A stretch of DNA of 64,000 nucleotides from Arthrinium phaeospermum (lineage: Eukaryota; Ascomycota; Sordariomycetes; Amphisphaeriales; Apiosporaceae): assembly GCA_006503535.1 (NCBI GenBank), contig QYRS01000007.1:62001-126000 (forward strand), in the 5' to 3' direction. Position numbers and translations under genes: made by a program. Positions 10,901-23,616 of the stretch are shown in pieces; positions within the stretch are counted from its first letter, which is position 1; every line of letters starts with the position of its first letter. The notes under the pieces are model-generated. The model worked only from the letters and a program-made list of their open reading frames with translations. It did not search any database and was not told the origin of the DNA.

Positions 10901-13900
10901 TACATGAGTTCGGTTCACGTTCCAAGTTGGTTCCCAGACTCCCGACCTATGACGCCGCCCTGTATATATACCTCGAAACAGGTGGATGGTCGGCCATTGA
11001 TATAGGTATGCGCCAGCAATAACGTGTGTGTACGTTAGGTGGACAATTGCTGGTGTGGTTCTGCTGAGGATAAGGTCAGCAGCACCGCATCCCCTCCCCT
11101 GGGGCACGGCTTGGCCCATGTTTCGGCTGCCACATTGAGTGTGAAGCTGTTGGGTCAAGGGCGCTCGGGTAGATTCCCGGCCACAGGTCGAACATCGATG
11201 AATGTTTTGCAGGTAGATATATATCCAAGAAGCATGGCGGCTGCATAACGCCCTGGCAGGTAGGTGGGTGCGAAGCCCGCAGGAGTACGACTTACCGATG
11301 ACACACTGTGCCAATGCATTGAGCAAACTTGTGGTTACCTGCCCAGCCCCCGGAAGTCAGTCTGCTGGATAAGAAGTACTTACGCGAGGGTTGCGGCAGG
11401 CACGTGAATTAGAGCGTATCTTCGTCTACTGACCAATACCAAGGTCTGTTCTCGAAATAACACTCAGGCGGCATATAGAACCCGTCATACGTAGCTTGAT
11501 TTAGATCGCAAGTGGTCATACTCGACGCAATAAGGAGGGTTCGAAAAGGAAATCCACTCACCGACATGGCATGGCCCTATTATTTTGATGGGTGATGCTT
11601 AGATAGCGGCACACCTTTTCAAGCAAAGTATGTTACACATCTCGAGGATGGGCCTTGCTGTACCTATTAAGCTGTCGTGTCTGCCAGGCCAGGCCCAAAC
11701 TGCTCCATCTTCTTCCAATACGACAACAACCCTGATGCAGGCTTGGAGATACGCCTTGACCCTTCTCTTCTCTACCCGTCCAGCATGGTGATTGCGTACA
11801 TTCTAGGGGTACCAGTGCGTTTAGTCCGCCATGCATTGGTTTGGACGGAATGGCTCCTTACTCTCCTCCTGGATAATACCTTCACACAGGCCGTGAAAGC
11901 CGGCGGGCGTTGGTAACACCCTAGTGTATTGCCGGAAAATTGTCCTGGGGCAACGTCGGTATATAAAGAGAAGTTGGTCAAAAGCATATATAGTTATACC
12001 CTGTTTACGGCGAGCTGCATCGATTGAGATGCTCTCTACAGGTCGGTTATGGTTGCCCACGCCCCTATCCTGGCCCTTGCATATTACATGGGAAAGGGCT
12101 GGCTTCTACGCATGAGATCCTGCCAGCCTCCAACAGGGGCCTCAGTGGAGTGAGCTCAACGTGTTGACACCATGCGTTCGGGCTGCTACAATATACCGAG
12201 AAAAGGAACGGGTGTAACATGGCAAGTCGTACAAGGCCGCTGTGACTATTGCGATCGAGGTTCTTGATCCGGCTACTCCTATTGCTCTGGGCGGCTGGGC
12301 TTCGCCAGACACCTGGACGAACAAATCATTCCGGGTGTCAGATGGGTGGTTTGGGGCTTCAATATAATATGATAGAAATCACAACTGGGATTGCCCCTTA
12401 ACTGCACTGCCTACCGCCATATAAGCTGTAAAGTTATTATAACAAATTCACCGTGGCCGCAATAACAAATGGGCAACATCCGTTAGTTGTCTTGTTCCCG
12501 GCTTGCAATATGTCTGGATACATGCGAAGCGCCCAGGACTATAATAATACCGCCATAACATATGCGAAGTATCATAATATGATTTACAAATTTAAGCTAC
12601 AGGAAGCGACGAAAAGCTAGGGGAATGTTGCTGTCGGCTACCATGGAGTGCCAGTCAAGACGATATGATGTATCTGATGACCTCATGGGCAGGTAGGTCT
12701 ACAGTCAGTTGCGAGGAAGCGAGGAGATGTCAAGGGTGTTTGATGTAAGCATACTTACTCCTGATGCACAGGGCGGAGTGCTTCTGCCTTCAGGCAAGGG
12801 GTCGCACCAGTTTCTTCTTTTGAGAACTTATAAACCAGGGAGAAGTCTTCACCATCCTTTGGGCGTGTCCAGGGACAAATCCGATTGGAATAAGGCATCT
12901 TTAACGTGTTATGCACCAGTGTTCGTTCATTGAAAGTTTTGATTACGCCTCGCAAGCAAAACAGCTATGGCAAAGTAGACAGTAGACGGGTGGAAAGTCA
13001 GCACCGAACTGGCGAGAGCTTATATTATATGTAGCTGTTGCCACCTGCATGCTTTCCCACTGGCACCGACCAAGCCAGGGGCACGCATATTACGAGGGCC
13101 AATTGAACTTGATTTTGGGGTTCAATGTTCTTTTGTTTCTAACGCATCCTACTCCGGGCTCCTAAGGCTTCCATCGATTTTGTTTCCGGCTGTAGCAGAG
13201 CGTGGCCCCGAATGAAGAATTCCGCAACATCCATGGCCGACAGGACCATGTGAACATTTGACATTGCTGCAGCATGCTTCCCATTTACGTTGGCGATGTC
13301 CGTACGGTAGGTAGGTAACGTGTCGCGAAACACGCCGGTTTCTGTCACTTGTCACTTCTGCTTGCAAACTTGGGCCGTCTCCTGTTTGATTGGGAGCGCT
13401 GCAGCATTGGTGCATATGTGTCAATCCTGACCTAGGCCGTGGCTGGCACCGAGTCACCTCTGCAACCACGAGAAATCTTTACAGGGGGTGAAAGTATCTT
13501 TCAACCCGCGTTCAGCCTCCTCCACTGCCTGACTGCCTTGGTCGTAGGGGTTGAAGCAGCCACAACCTAGTCGGACTGTCGAGAATAGCGGGCAGGTAAC
13601 TAATGTTGGTTCTGATCTACCTACAATGCCCATTCCACCGCAGCAACCACCCAGAGCAACCAGGTGCAAGTCTGCTGCACCCGCGTACGTATGCTGCATG
13701 CACTAGAGTTGCTTTGCTCCGGAGCCGGATCAGTAACCCTGTCTATATGCCGCACTTGCATCGGATCGTCGTTATTGAGGCACAGCGCCGCGATGGTTTC
13801 TCAGACTCAGCAGTGGGACGTTTGGGCCACCTGGGCAGGAGGCATCAGCGGCAAGTTGTCCTCTAAGGTGACAGGCAGGCAGGCCCCAGAGCCTGATCTT

Positions 13901-14001
13901 GTGCAAGGCACCAGACAACAGATCACTCCCTGCGCGTAGACAATGCCGCATCTGTTTCCTCTTCGGTAAGACGTGCCATTATCTTTCCTGGTCACAAACC
14001 G

Positions 14002-14029
14002 CCCCCCCCCCCCCCCCCCCCCCCCCCCC
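14002..14029. repeat. C28 homopolymer flanked by an inverted repeat
   Basis: Twenty-eight consecutive C are flanked by ATCTTTCC (13981-13988) and its reverse complement GGAAAGAT (14031-14038). The exact tract length may be affected by sequencing. Confidence 0.8.
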
Positions 14030-15792
14030 GGGAAAGATCGTGTATACGAGATGGCCATCGATTGGCTGATCGGTGAAGTGTCTGGTTCACCTCGGAATCC
14101 CCGAGCCACTCAAGTCTGTACCTTACCAGTTACAGTCAGCCGCCGGACCCGCAAGATAGTGGGAAGTCAGGTATTCCCGATCTTTGGCCCATCGTTCGGA
14201 GCGTCCATATCCTATCACATTCAGTTGCCGTTTGCCGTTCCGGGCATTTGGAAAGGAGAACTTGACTAAGACGGTGGTGGGATAGGCGCGCTACCTACGG
14301 GATGGTGTCCGGTATTCAAGAAGAACAGGGCGGCTACAAGAAGTACCTGAAGGTCAAGAATCGCCGGGCAATATCTGTAGGCAACCAGGTGGCGTTCAAG
14401 CGCGAATCGCAAGCACAAGCACACTGGAGCAGGCTCCTGAACAATGCTACCCATCCAGCATGGCATCCGTCTATGCTGTACGGGGCGGTCTCCCAGCGAG
14501 AATTGCATGCGTGCCGCCAAACAAACGACTCTGGTGCGGCCATGGCGTTTCATTGCTATGAACTACCTACAAGTAGCATTCATCAATCCAGCCTCGTAAC
14601 GCTGCAATCTATGAAGGAGCTTAGCTGAAAAGAAAACCGGTGTAAGATGGAATCCACCCGAGGCAGCCATCATGCACTCGGAACCGCTTACGATGGGTAT
14701 TTAAACCCAAACCTCTCGACTGCAGTGCCCCAGCACTAGCTATGCTCCACCTGCCGACAGCAACAACAGGGTATGTAGGTTGTAGCAGACGACACGCAGT
14801 TCGCGAGATGATGTGATGCCACCGACCGACCGACCATGGTACAGTCGCTTCTTTCTCCGTCTCCATCGCGATGAGCGACACTATACCCCAGGTGTTACCC
14901 TCACCTGATGACTATGTCCGGCGTGCCCCCATCGCCATGAAATCAGAGAGCGAACGTATGCATATCCCGGCCGTTTTTGATAGCCCCACCTCTACTGTGC
15001 ATACCTAGCGGCACGCCCCCTGCGCGGACAAAGCATGATCGGGCTTGGCTGGATCCCTTGCTCTGTGTCGGTATACGTGCGACAGCTCTGAACGCGGCCC
15101 ATACAGCAAAGCAACGTGCTGCGGGCAGGCAACGTGTAAGCAGGCAGCAAGAGAGAGGGACATATGCGTAGGACTGTCACCCGCGGCTTCTTCGGATCTT
15201 GGTCCCGGCGTTTGATACAAGTACTTGCTTGCGGTTTTTCTTCATCTCAGGCAAAGGTTCGGTGAGAGCAAGAATTCACGACAATACGACCGACCATCCA
15301 TGGCGGGGCAGAGGGAGTGGGAGGTTTTCCACCCCTCCTACCTACTTGTAGTACCTACCTGTCGACCATATGATCTACAGGATCCTTGTAGATATACCTC
15401 GTACAGAACCTCGTACAGGCAATTAATTACCTAATTCCGGAGTTACATCTGCTTGACCATTCTTGATATCAATATGTATGTATGTACATGTAGCTACATA
15501 CCGAGGTAGGTAAGTATGTACGGATACCTAATGTAGATACCATGGACGGCTTTCTAGGGACTGCGACTGCTGGATTGCCAACTCGCACTAGGCCTTACAA
15601 CAATGGGACCAAACGTCGCACGTACAGATACACGCGCGCCCAGTTGGGACTCACCCGCGGGAACTAACTGCAATGGGCTTACTGTGTTCTGCTGTGAACT
15701 GGATTGGTTCGGTGGTTCGACCCCCAAAAACCCACATTCACCCGGCCTGAATCATGAAGATCATGAATAACATTCGCCTACGAGTAATCCAG

Positions 15793-15816
15793 AAAAAAAA
15801 AAAAAAAAAAAAAAAA
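15793..15816. repeat. A24 homopolymer
   Basis: A run of about 24 A lies roughly 210 bp upstream of the COQ9 start. It could be a poly(dA:dT) promoter element, but no function is shown. Confidence 0.75.
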
Positions 15817-16026
15817 GGGCAGGGTTGCTTACGGGTCTGCCACCTGCAGCTGTGCCGGCCGAACTAAGTAACAATTTCTCCCGACTTTCGTGCAAGCACG
15901 GGTCCGGGTTGCATCATCAGTCTGTCAGTTGCTGCAGGCATTGGATTTCCAGAGCCGAGAAAGGAAAGAGGTCTCTGTTGGACTGGCATGACTGGAAGGA
16001 AACTAGCCCAACAACCCATTGCCATC

Positions 16027-16962
16027 ATGGCCCCCACGAGAGCATTGGTCACCAGGTTGGCGTCGGCAGCGGCGACGACGACGGCGAAATCTTCGAGGCC
16101 ACCGCCCTTCGCCTCCACCGCCACCGCCTGCCTTCGCGACAGTAGTAGCGGTCGTCGTCGCACTTACCACTCCTACGACCACCCGCCCCCGCCGGGCGCC
16201 TTCAACACCGCGGAGCGGCAGATTCTGTCGGCGGCCTACCGCCACGTGCCCGAGCACGGCTTCACGCACAAGGCGCTCTCCCTAGGCGCCCGCGACGCCG
16301 GCTACCTCGACATCAGCACCAACGTCGTGCCCGAGGGCCCCTTCAGCCTGATCAAGTACCACCTCGTCAGCAAGCGCGAGGCCCTTGCCCCGCGCAGCGC
16401 CGAGATCTTCAATGCGCCTGTGGACGGTGTCGATGGAGTCACGCCCGATGCCGCGGCCGGCGCACGGGGTCAGTTACTGACAGTGCCCGAGAGAGTTGAG
16501 CGCTTGACCTGGGAACGACTGTTGGCCAACCAGGATATTATACACCGATGGCAAGAGGTATGCGGTGTCCAGAGGACTACCTCTCCACATCGTGCATTGG
16601 ATTTCCCCTTCTTTTCTAACTGTATCTAGGCCCTGGCAGTCATGGCGCAACCGAGCCGCGTCCCCGCCTCGCTGCACGAGCTCGCCTCCCTTTCAGACGA
16701 GATCTACCACCTCGCTGGGGATCTTGCCGTCGACCCGTCCTGGTACACGAAGCGCGCGTCCTTATCTACCATATACGCCTCCTCCGAACTCTTCATGACC
16801 AACGACCGATCCGCCGGCTTCGAAGACACGCGCACATTCTTGCGCCGCCGCCTCGACGAGACCGGGTCTCTCGCTGGCGCGTTGGGGAGCATCGGCCAAT
16901 GGGTCGGCTTCACAGCCTCGGCCGGTCTCAACGTGTTGAGAAGCAAGGGCGCCAGAATCTGA
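16027..16962 (+). CDS. COQ9: COQ9, ubiquinone biosynthesis protein
   Basis: Two exons, 16027-16557 and 16630-16962, give 311 residues less the stop (total 288 codons, 287 residues). The intron is 72 nt with GTATGC and CTAG and splices in phase 0. I chose the ATG at 16027 because it starts a mitochondrial presequence (MAPTRALVTRLASAAA); an upstream in-frame ATG at 15988 would add 13 residues. The mature part has the COQ9 signature features: ILSAAYRHVPEHGFTHKALSLGARDAGYLDIS and, in the second half, YLHVP-type helices followed by WYTKRASLSTIYASSELFMTNDRS. COQ9 is a TetR-fold-like lipid-binding protein of the inner mitochondrial membrane that presents coenzyme Q intermediates to COQ7. The C terminus ends with an amphipathic helix (SIGQWVGFTASAGLNVL) like the membrane-binding helix of the family. 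Confidence 0.93.
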
Positions 16963-17603
16963 GTGGGTTAAATCCGTCCATGCGTGCGAAATTGTAGAAG
17001 AGACGGTCGTGATATCGGTCTTATATGGATCGTGTCAGGGAAGTGTAACAATAGGTGGCCAAGCAGACCATCACGCGCAAGGGCTGAAAAACAACGAGCA
17101 TTGCAGGGCGTTTCTTCCATATCATACATTGGTAATCATACTACTACCCAGCATATCAAGACTAGGACATGGTGTGGAAATAGGGAGTATTGTAATGAAA
17201 AAAAAAAAATTAAACAGTAATGTCACGCCACCTTTCAAAGTGATAGTTTGTAACAATGATGGGTTATATTGTGTTGGTATACTTCAGTTTTTAGACCGCA
17301 AGCCTACCTAGGTGTTGAGAGCAGACCTCTCAACTAATTTCCTTAGGATCTAGAGTTACCCCTAGACAGTTTATGGACATAATGCTAGTAATCATATCCT
17401 GCCACCAGAAACCGCTCATTGGGGGAAACGCCGCAACTCCGCATGCTCATCATGGTACCATACGCCGGATACCAGCGCAACTACATGCCATGGCTAAGTT
17501 TACCCTCCAGCGGGACTGGCCCCTGGGCATATACCTCGAAAGTACCACGGAAGGATATATTGTAACACGGGAAGAAAAATACATAGAATGGCCCAGGCTA
17601 TCA
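16963..17603. other. Convergent COQ9/SMC6 intergenic region
   Basis: AT-rich 3' flanks of two convergent genes with an A run at about 17197-17207. No gene is visible. Confidence 0.7.
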
Positions 17604-20600
17604 TTAGTGGTCAACCAAGGTTGTCTGGCGTGGATCCGAGAGCCTAACATGATCGAGTTAGTAAACCAGAGGTGTCTTCGCAGCGGGTTAATCGTTGAGT
17701 ACTGACCTGATGATCTTGACGTCCTTGTCGAGCCTTGCTCGCCCCTCGATGGCGTTGGGCGTGATCAATATGAATTGCTTCCCTACAGAGCGTCTGGCCG
17801 CCTCAACCAGCATGTTTGTAGAGATGGCACGATTCACGTTGTCCATAAACACATCAAACTCATCCAGACAACGTAGTGGCGAACCCATGGCGTCCCATAT
17901 GGCCAGCAGCAGGCAGATTGACGAGAACGACTTCTCCCCACCCGAAAGGGTCTTGGTGTTTCGGCCTGACACGTTCTTCCTCGTCTCGTCTGGCTCAACC
18001 CGAATTTCGAGCTTTTTGTTGGCGTGATCGAGAAGCAATTTGCCACGGAAGCCTCGCTCGCTTAGCAAGTACTGGAAGTTGGCACGAGATTGGGCCGAGA
18101 TAAGGCGCTGGAAAGCTCGCCATTTGTCCAGGCGCTTGCTTAACGCTTGCTTCAACTCGCCCATGAGGGATCCCAGGTTTTGCTGGTTGCGCGACGCAGC
18201 GTTGTACTCCTCAGCAGCCAGGACCATCCTGTTGTTGATCTCCTCTTCTGTACCGCCAAGGCTATCACGCAGTCTCTTCAACTGTTGCTTGAGGGCAGTG
18301 AATTTCTTCTCGATCGTCTCATACGTCTCGCCTTCGGGGATGATGACGCGTTCCGGGTTGTATTGTTGTGCTTGTGTGATGAATTCCTGGACAGTCTCCT
18401 TCTGCTCGTCTCTCGCCCCTTCTGCGTCCTGTCTCTCGATCCTGGCCATCTCGATGCGCTCAATAGCGTTGTTCTTTTCTGTGAGCGCCAAGTGTCGCAA
18501 GTCCTTGTAACGTTGGAGTTTATCTGTTGCCTTCGCTTGACGACTCCGGTAATCCGCCAATTCCATCTTTGCATTTCTCAGGTCTCCTTTCAGCGTACTA
18601 ACAACCTTGTTCATCTCTTCTTTCAAGACGGCAATCTCGGCATACTGGCTTCCGTAGTGTTCGTAATTCCTCTCTGCCTCTAGGAGGTTTTCACGGAGAG
18701 CTTGTAGCCTGGCATCGACACCGTCAAAGGCATCGAGGGCGCTTTGGGCATCACTCAGGGCAACGCCGGCCAGCCGCACCTGTCGATCCAATTCCTTCTC
18801 TCGCTTTTTGTGCTGGGTCATCGCCAAGCCACACTTTTGAGCATGTTGCTGGCAGCGCCGCTTGGACTGATCAAGTTCGCCCAAGTCCATTTGCAACTGC
18901 TCGAGCTGTCTCTTCTGTACGCTGATCTGAGTTTCCGAGTCCGATTTCATCCGGGAGGCGCCATTATACACTCCTTCAGCCGTGGACTGAAGATTGTGGC
19001 TCCCCTTAGGCTGAAATCGCATAAATGCATTTCTGTCCGAATCATGGAGTGCCAGAATAGATGCAACACCTGGTGGGGCGCCCCTGTCCCCCAAGGTGGC
19101 CCAGACTTCGGCAGCACGAGGCATGAGAACGATCTGTTCGATTCTGGCTACCAGAACCAGCTGGTCACGTACGCGCGGGTCGTCAATGTCCAGGACACGC
19201 AAGATAGTTTCGAACCCTGCATCAGGCTCTCTCAATGCGTTTAAAGAGAAGCCAGGTTTGCTGATATAAATGGCATTTTTGTCCATCCTGAGCCGTCTCA
19301 TATGGTCAATTAGCCGTTTCTGATCGTGTGGATTCGTTACAATGAAACCATTCAATGGGTCGTTCAGCACCTTCTCCAGAATGAACGTCCAATCCGGCTT
19401 CTTTAATTTCATGTGTAAACCAAGAGGTCCGATGGGTTGGTCCTGGAACCCACGGTCATTGCCGATGTTCTTTAAAAGCTGTGCCATCTGTGGCTCGTAG
19501 CCGGCTAACGGATCGATTCGGCTCTGTGATAGATGGCGTAGTCGTCCCTCGGCAGCACTGACTTCCTTCCGCTTCTGGTCAACGAGCTTCGAAGCCTCTT
19601 TCACGTGCTCCTCGGCCTCGATCGTTTCTTCACGCACTTTGGGCTCTGCGTCTTGGTGCTCGCGCAATGCAGTCTCGGCATCCTTCTGTGCCTTTCGGGC
19701 TTCTTCCACTGCTCTTTCCGCTTCGGCAGCGGCACCGCCGTTGACCTCTTCCAGCTGGCGTTCTTCCTCCTGAATCTTTGCCCTCTTATCGTCGACGGTC
19801 TCCTTAGCTTGATTCATCTGCATTCTGAGTTCTCTTTCCTGGACATGTTTTTCTTCTATGTCGTCCTTGGCCTTCCGGTATTTGCTGTCAGCATCTGCAC
19901 GCTTCTCGTCGAAGGAAGCCTCCTCCTGAGTGATATCTTCGAGTGCCTGCTCAGCCTGTTGGATTTTCTCGTCGCGTGAAGCGAGAACTTCAGTCCTATC
20001 GTCTGCTTCTTGTTGCAGGCGGACGATCTCGTTCTTGGCAGCCGTGATCGCATTCTCCTTTTCTTGCAAGATCGTCTCCTGCTCCGCCACTTGCGCCCAT
20101 GTCAACTGCTGGACATAGAGGCGGGACTTGCGACGCAACTCTTCGTTCTTGTCGCACGCCTCTTTCACGGTGCGAGCTTTCTCAAACTTGTCTTTGAGAT
20201 ACGTCACGGTCTCTTCGTACTCGGCAAGTTTGTTCTCGTTTGCCTCCATTAGCTCCGCGAAAAGCTGAAGGTCGTTGTCAAGCTGCTCCAGCTGCGTGCC
20301 TTGCAGGAAGTATCTGTACTTGGTCGTGGGACTTGCTGAGTTGAGGAATTGTCGAGCGTTATCTTGGGAGAGGACATTGAGAGGGTTGTCTACTTGCAGA
20401 CAGTAGTACTCCACCACATCGTCGACATCCGACTTTTTCGTAGTGACCACACGGCCAGTGGCTGATTTGAGCTTGAAGCCACTGGACCCGGCTCTATTGA
20501 AATTGCGCTCAACGACGATGGACTCCCCGAACAGGTCGGGCTTGTAAGCATCAGAGCCCTGGTTCTTGATCTTGACAACAAGACTCGCATGGTCTTGTCC

Positions 20601-21288
20601 CTCTTTGATGAAACTACGGAGGCTGGCGCCGCGGTTTGTCGAGCTGGCCTTCCCGCCCAGGCACAGAGTAATCGCCGTGAGAATAGCGCTTTTCCCACTT
20701 CCATTCTCACCAACAATGAAATTTAGGAGTGGACCAAGATCACAGTGCAGTCGCGAATGGCACATGAAGTTGAAGCAAGTAATACTCTCGATGACCGCAT
20801 TGAGCGCAGCCACATTGTCGCCCATTTGCTCAGGGTGCTGTCGACTCTTGAGGCGTTGTGTGGCCCGCAAGTCGTCTTCGTCGAGATGTCGTAAGTGCTG
20901 GAAGCCGGCATCACGCATGGTTTCGTACTGTGTGGCCGGAGGGGGTGTCGGGGGTGCCTCTGCATCCCGCATGACTTCATTGTCGTCTTCTACAATTTCT
21001 TCTTCCTCGTCCTCGTCCTCGATCTCGTCTTCGTCGTCAGAGGTAGGCTGTCTATCATGGCGCGGGCGCCCCGAGGATCCGCTCATGTCTGCATCGGATA
21101 CGCGGGCCTTCTTTCTCTGAACAGCAGGTTCACGTCAGTTACAGCAAAACGTATGGTGGCCTCAGAACCAGCGGACTAACGGATGCGCTCCCTTTGCTGG
21201 AGCTGGCATAAGCGGTACGGTCATCGGCGGCATCTTCGTCGTCGTCATACGCAGCGCGGGAGCGCTTAACGCGTGAGGCCGACGGCAT
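17604..21288 (-). CDS. SMC6: SMC6, structural maintenance of chromosomes protein of the SMC5/6 complex
   Basis: Three exons, 21181-21288, 17707-21116 and 17604-17643, give about 1185 residues. Exon 1 (MPSASRVKRSRAAYDDDED...) ends at GTTAGT; the second exon opens with RKKARVSDAD. Residue order: acidic N-terminal tail, Walker A (GENGSGKSA, about residue 170), coiled-coil arms around a hinge (GPLGLHMKLKKPDWTFILE...), then the ABC signature LSGGEKSFSSICLLLA and Walker B (PLRCLDEFDVFMD). The 40-nt last exon is supported by donor GTCAGT, a TACTAAC branch and a TTAG acceptor, and it restores the family C-terminal motif IIRLSDPRQTTL. Reading through the intron would instead end in SVLND. SMC6 with SMC5 and Nse proteins acts in DNA repair and replication-fork processing. 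An alternative upstream ATG exists at 21331-21333. Confidence 0.96.
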
Positions 21289-21798
21289 TTTGCTGCTTTG
21301 CTCTGTACGCGCAGGCCAAGTTGGCGCATTCAAGTCCTAGAAAAAGTATGTGTTTGTCTCTGGGCGAAGTAGTGTCGCATGAAGAGAACAGTGTGTCTTC
21401 GGTGCATCATCATTAGGCATTATGCATTGTGAATGCGTTATGCCAATGTACCTACGCAGCCGACTTTCAGTATGCGGCACAATGTCGAAGTAGGTGGAAT
21501 GATGGATTGGGTGATGAACATGAAGACGCGCTTTCCTCACTTTACGCGCTGGATGGTGGAGTGGAGTTAACTAAGCTCGCCAAACCCAGAATGCCTGGGA
21601 CCTGGTAGGGGTCCAGACGTCCAGGCCTTGCATCACCCCGCCATGATCAAAAACCCCCACTAGCCTAAACAATTCCATATCTTCAATGTTAGCAACAACA
21701 CCAGACGGGATCCGACGTGACTGGATCTTAGATCTATGTTCAGATCTACTAAAATCTGCCCATAAATTTATTACCGAGCTCTGCAATCCATCCTCAGC
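21289..21798. other. Divergent SMC6/ECD promoter region
   Basis: About 510 bp between two divergent start codons. No gene and no obvious TATA box; this span should carry both promoters. Confidence 0.65.
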
Positions 21799-23616
21799 AT
21801 GGAGCCAAGTACAGACAGACCTGGGTTCGTCCAGGAGGGGTTTCCCCGGCAGCTCCCGGAGAACTGTGTCGAGTACATCCTCTTTGTCATCAATGATCAG
21901 CTAGAAGCACGCCGAAAACTGTCGGCTTTGGAGAGTGTTCGCAAAAGGGCCATGCAGCTAGCGGGCGCACTCACCAAGGACTATATCTGGCAACGCGACG
22001 CCCTCAATCTGGAAGTCAAAAACGACCGTGGATTTGTTTATCTGCATGGCAGCTCATACTTTGGCGATGCTATAGAGGACGAGTGGCTCATCGTGTATCT
22101 TCTCCGCGAGCTTAGCAAGACTTCCAGTGATCTCTGGATCCGGGTATTTGATAGTGATGGGGAGTTTCTCCTCGTGGAAGCGGCCAACGTCTTGCCATCT
22201 TGGCTTAGCCCAGAGATCGATACTAACCGGGTGTGGATCAACCAGGGGAGCCTCCATCTGATCCCTCTGCAAGACAAGGCAGACAAGAGGCCTTTGGCCT
22301 TGGATCAGGCAGTTGAGCATATCAAAGGAGGGGTCGAATCTCTCGTTCAATCAGCTCTCGTGGAAGCCGAGGCTTTCTACCGGCTAGAGAAGTACCCTGG
22401 GCAAATACAGAATGCCATGCACCATTCTTTGACAACTATTCCCAGGAAACTCGCCTATATACTACATGAGAAACCAGCGGCGATCGCACCCGCCGTTGAA
22501 GCATTCTATCTCCGGGACCCCGTCTCTATGAAGTCACTCCTATCTACAACCGGAAAATTGAGCTTTCCCCCGCAGGACCTTGTGGTTGTGAGCGTCAGGT
22601 ACACCAAGGTCCTCTTCGCACAGTTGAAGTCGCAGAAATTTACGCCGCCCCCAGCATGGTCTAGTATTATGGAAAAAGCCGAGAGCGAGATAGGATTGGC
22701 TGGAGCCGCCCAAGAAAACCTTGATCGACTGGAAGTGGGCATGAAGCTGACTTGTGGTTTCGAGATGCTCGCCTCCAATGCCACGACTAAGAACAATCGA
22801 ACTGCCCGAGAAGTGGCAATTCTCCTTGAGGACCTGGAGGAGGATGGTGACCAGGCACTCCCAAGCGATGCCGATATTGAGTCTTGGCCTGGTGCGAAGC
22901 AGGATGACGACGAGTCTTGGATGGATATCAACTACGAAGAGTTCGAGAAAGCGCTTGGTGGCAAGGGCGACACTCAAAAGGGGGGAACCGGCGGCTTTGG
23001 AGATGCCTCGGCACAGGCAGATCTACAGAAGATGGTAGCACGCTTCGAGTCCTTTCTCAACGACGAGACTGCTGGATTTGAAGGGGCGGAGCTTGTCGAT
23101 ATGGATGAAGATGACGATTCATCCGACTATGAAGACAGTGAAGATGAGGATAAGGATGTCAGCTTTGACGAGGAGCAGTTTGCCAATATGATGCGGGAAA
23201 TGATGGGCATGCCTGTTGGAAAATCAACTCGTTCGAAACAGCCATGCCGGGATGTAGGCAAAAAGGAACAAGTTGAGGAAGTAGACGACCAAGAAGACGA
23301 GGAGATCATGCAACTGGCGACCCAAATGAAAGCCGAGCTGAACTCTCATGGAGCTCTACAGCTTGACCCCACGCCGAGGAAGTTGAAGGCGCTGGAGCAA
23401 AAGAGTGCAACGGACGACAAAGGCAAGGGGGTACGGTACGATGATGATGAATCAGAGGGAAGCGACGACGAGGAGGAGGAAGTTGATATAGATTACAACC
23501 TGGCCAAGAATCTGCTCGAGAGTTTCAAGAGCCAGGGAGGCACAGCAGGGCCTGTTGGCAATATGCTAGGAATGTTCGGCATGCAGCTGCCGAGAGACGA
23601 AGAGCACGCAGAATAA
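21799..23616 (+). CDS. ECD/SGT1 (ecdysoneless) family protein
   Basis: A single 605-residue exon. The N-terminal half (PENCVEYILFVINDQ, WQRDALNL, GSSYFGDAIEDEWLIVYLLRELS, NRVWINQGSLHLIP) matches the ecdysoneless/hSGT1 domain. The C-terminal third is strongly acidic, with DED-rich stretches at about residues 433-455 and 548-570 and a SWMDINYEEFEKAL motif. ECD proteins are nuclear-cytoplasmic factors linked to Prp8/U5 snRNP stability and co-chaperone function; in fungi they were first noted as suppressors in glycolytic-gene regulation. It is unrelated to the Skp1-binding Sgt1. Start choice is simple: the first ATG precedes the conserved region by about 15 residues. No intron is needed. It is divergent from SMC6. 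Confidence 0.9.
   Translation: MEPSTDRPGFVQEGFPRQLPENCVEYILFVINDQLEARRKLSALESVRKRAMQLAGALTKDYIWQRDALNLEVKNDRGFVYLHGSSYFGDAIEDEWLIVYLLRELSKTSSDLWIRVFDSDGEFLLVEAANVLPSWLSPEIDTNRVWINQGSLHLIPLQDKADKRPLALDQAVEHIKGGVESLVQSALVEAEAFYRLEKYPGQIQNAMHHSLTTIPRKLAYILHEKPAAIAPAVEAFYLRDPVSMKSLLSTTGKLSFPPQDLVVVSVRYTKVLFAQLKSQKFTPPPAWSSIMEKAESEIGLAGAAQENLDRLEVGMKLTCGFEMLASNATTKNNRTAREVAILLEDLEEDGDQALPSDADIESWPGAKQDDDESWMDINYEEFEKALGGKGDTQKGGTGGFGDASAQADLQKMVARFESFLNDETAGFEGAELVDMDEDDDSSDYEDSEDEDKDVSFDEEQFANMMREMMGMPVGKSTRSKQPCRDVGKKEQVEEVDDQEDEEIMQLATQMKAELNSHGALQLDPTPRKLKALEQKSATDDKGKGVRYDDDESEGSDDEEEEVDIDYNLAKNLLESFKSQGGTAGPVGNMLGMFGMQLPRDEEHAE

Larger units (their letters stand above)
7922..16026. other. 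8-kb gene-poor region
   Basis: I recognise no gene between the GBP2-like start and COQ9. The part next to GBP2 (7.9-10.3 kb) probably contains its promoter and leader; it also holds a 398-codon ATG frame on the minus strand (9085-10281) with no family resemblance and no evident codon bias. The rest has many short TACCTACC/GTAGGTA motifs, a C28 tract at 14002 and an A24 tract at 15793. Confidence 0.55.

Noticed and set aside
15714..15726. B-box-like GGTTCGACCCC motif
   Set aside because: No cloverleaf can be built around it and no A box lies upstream.
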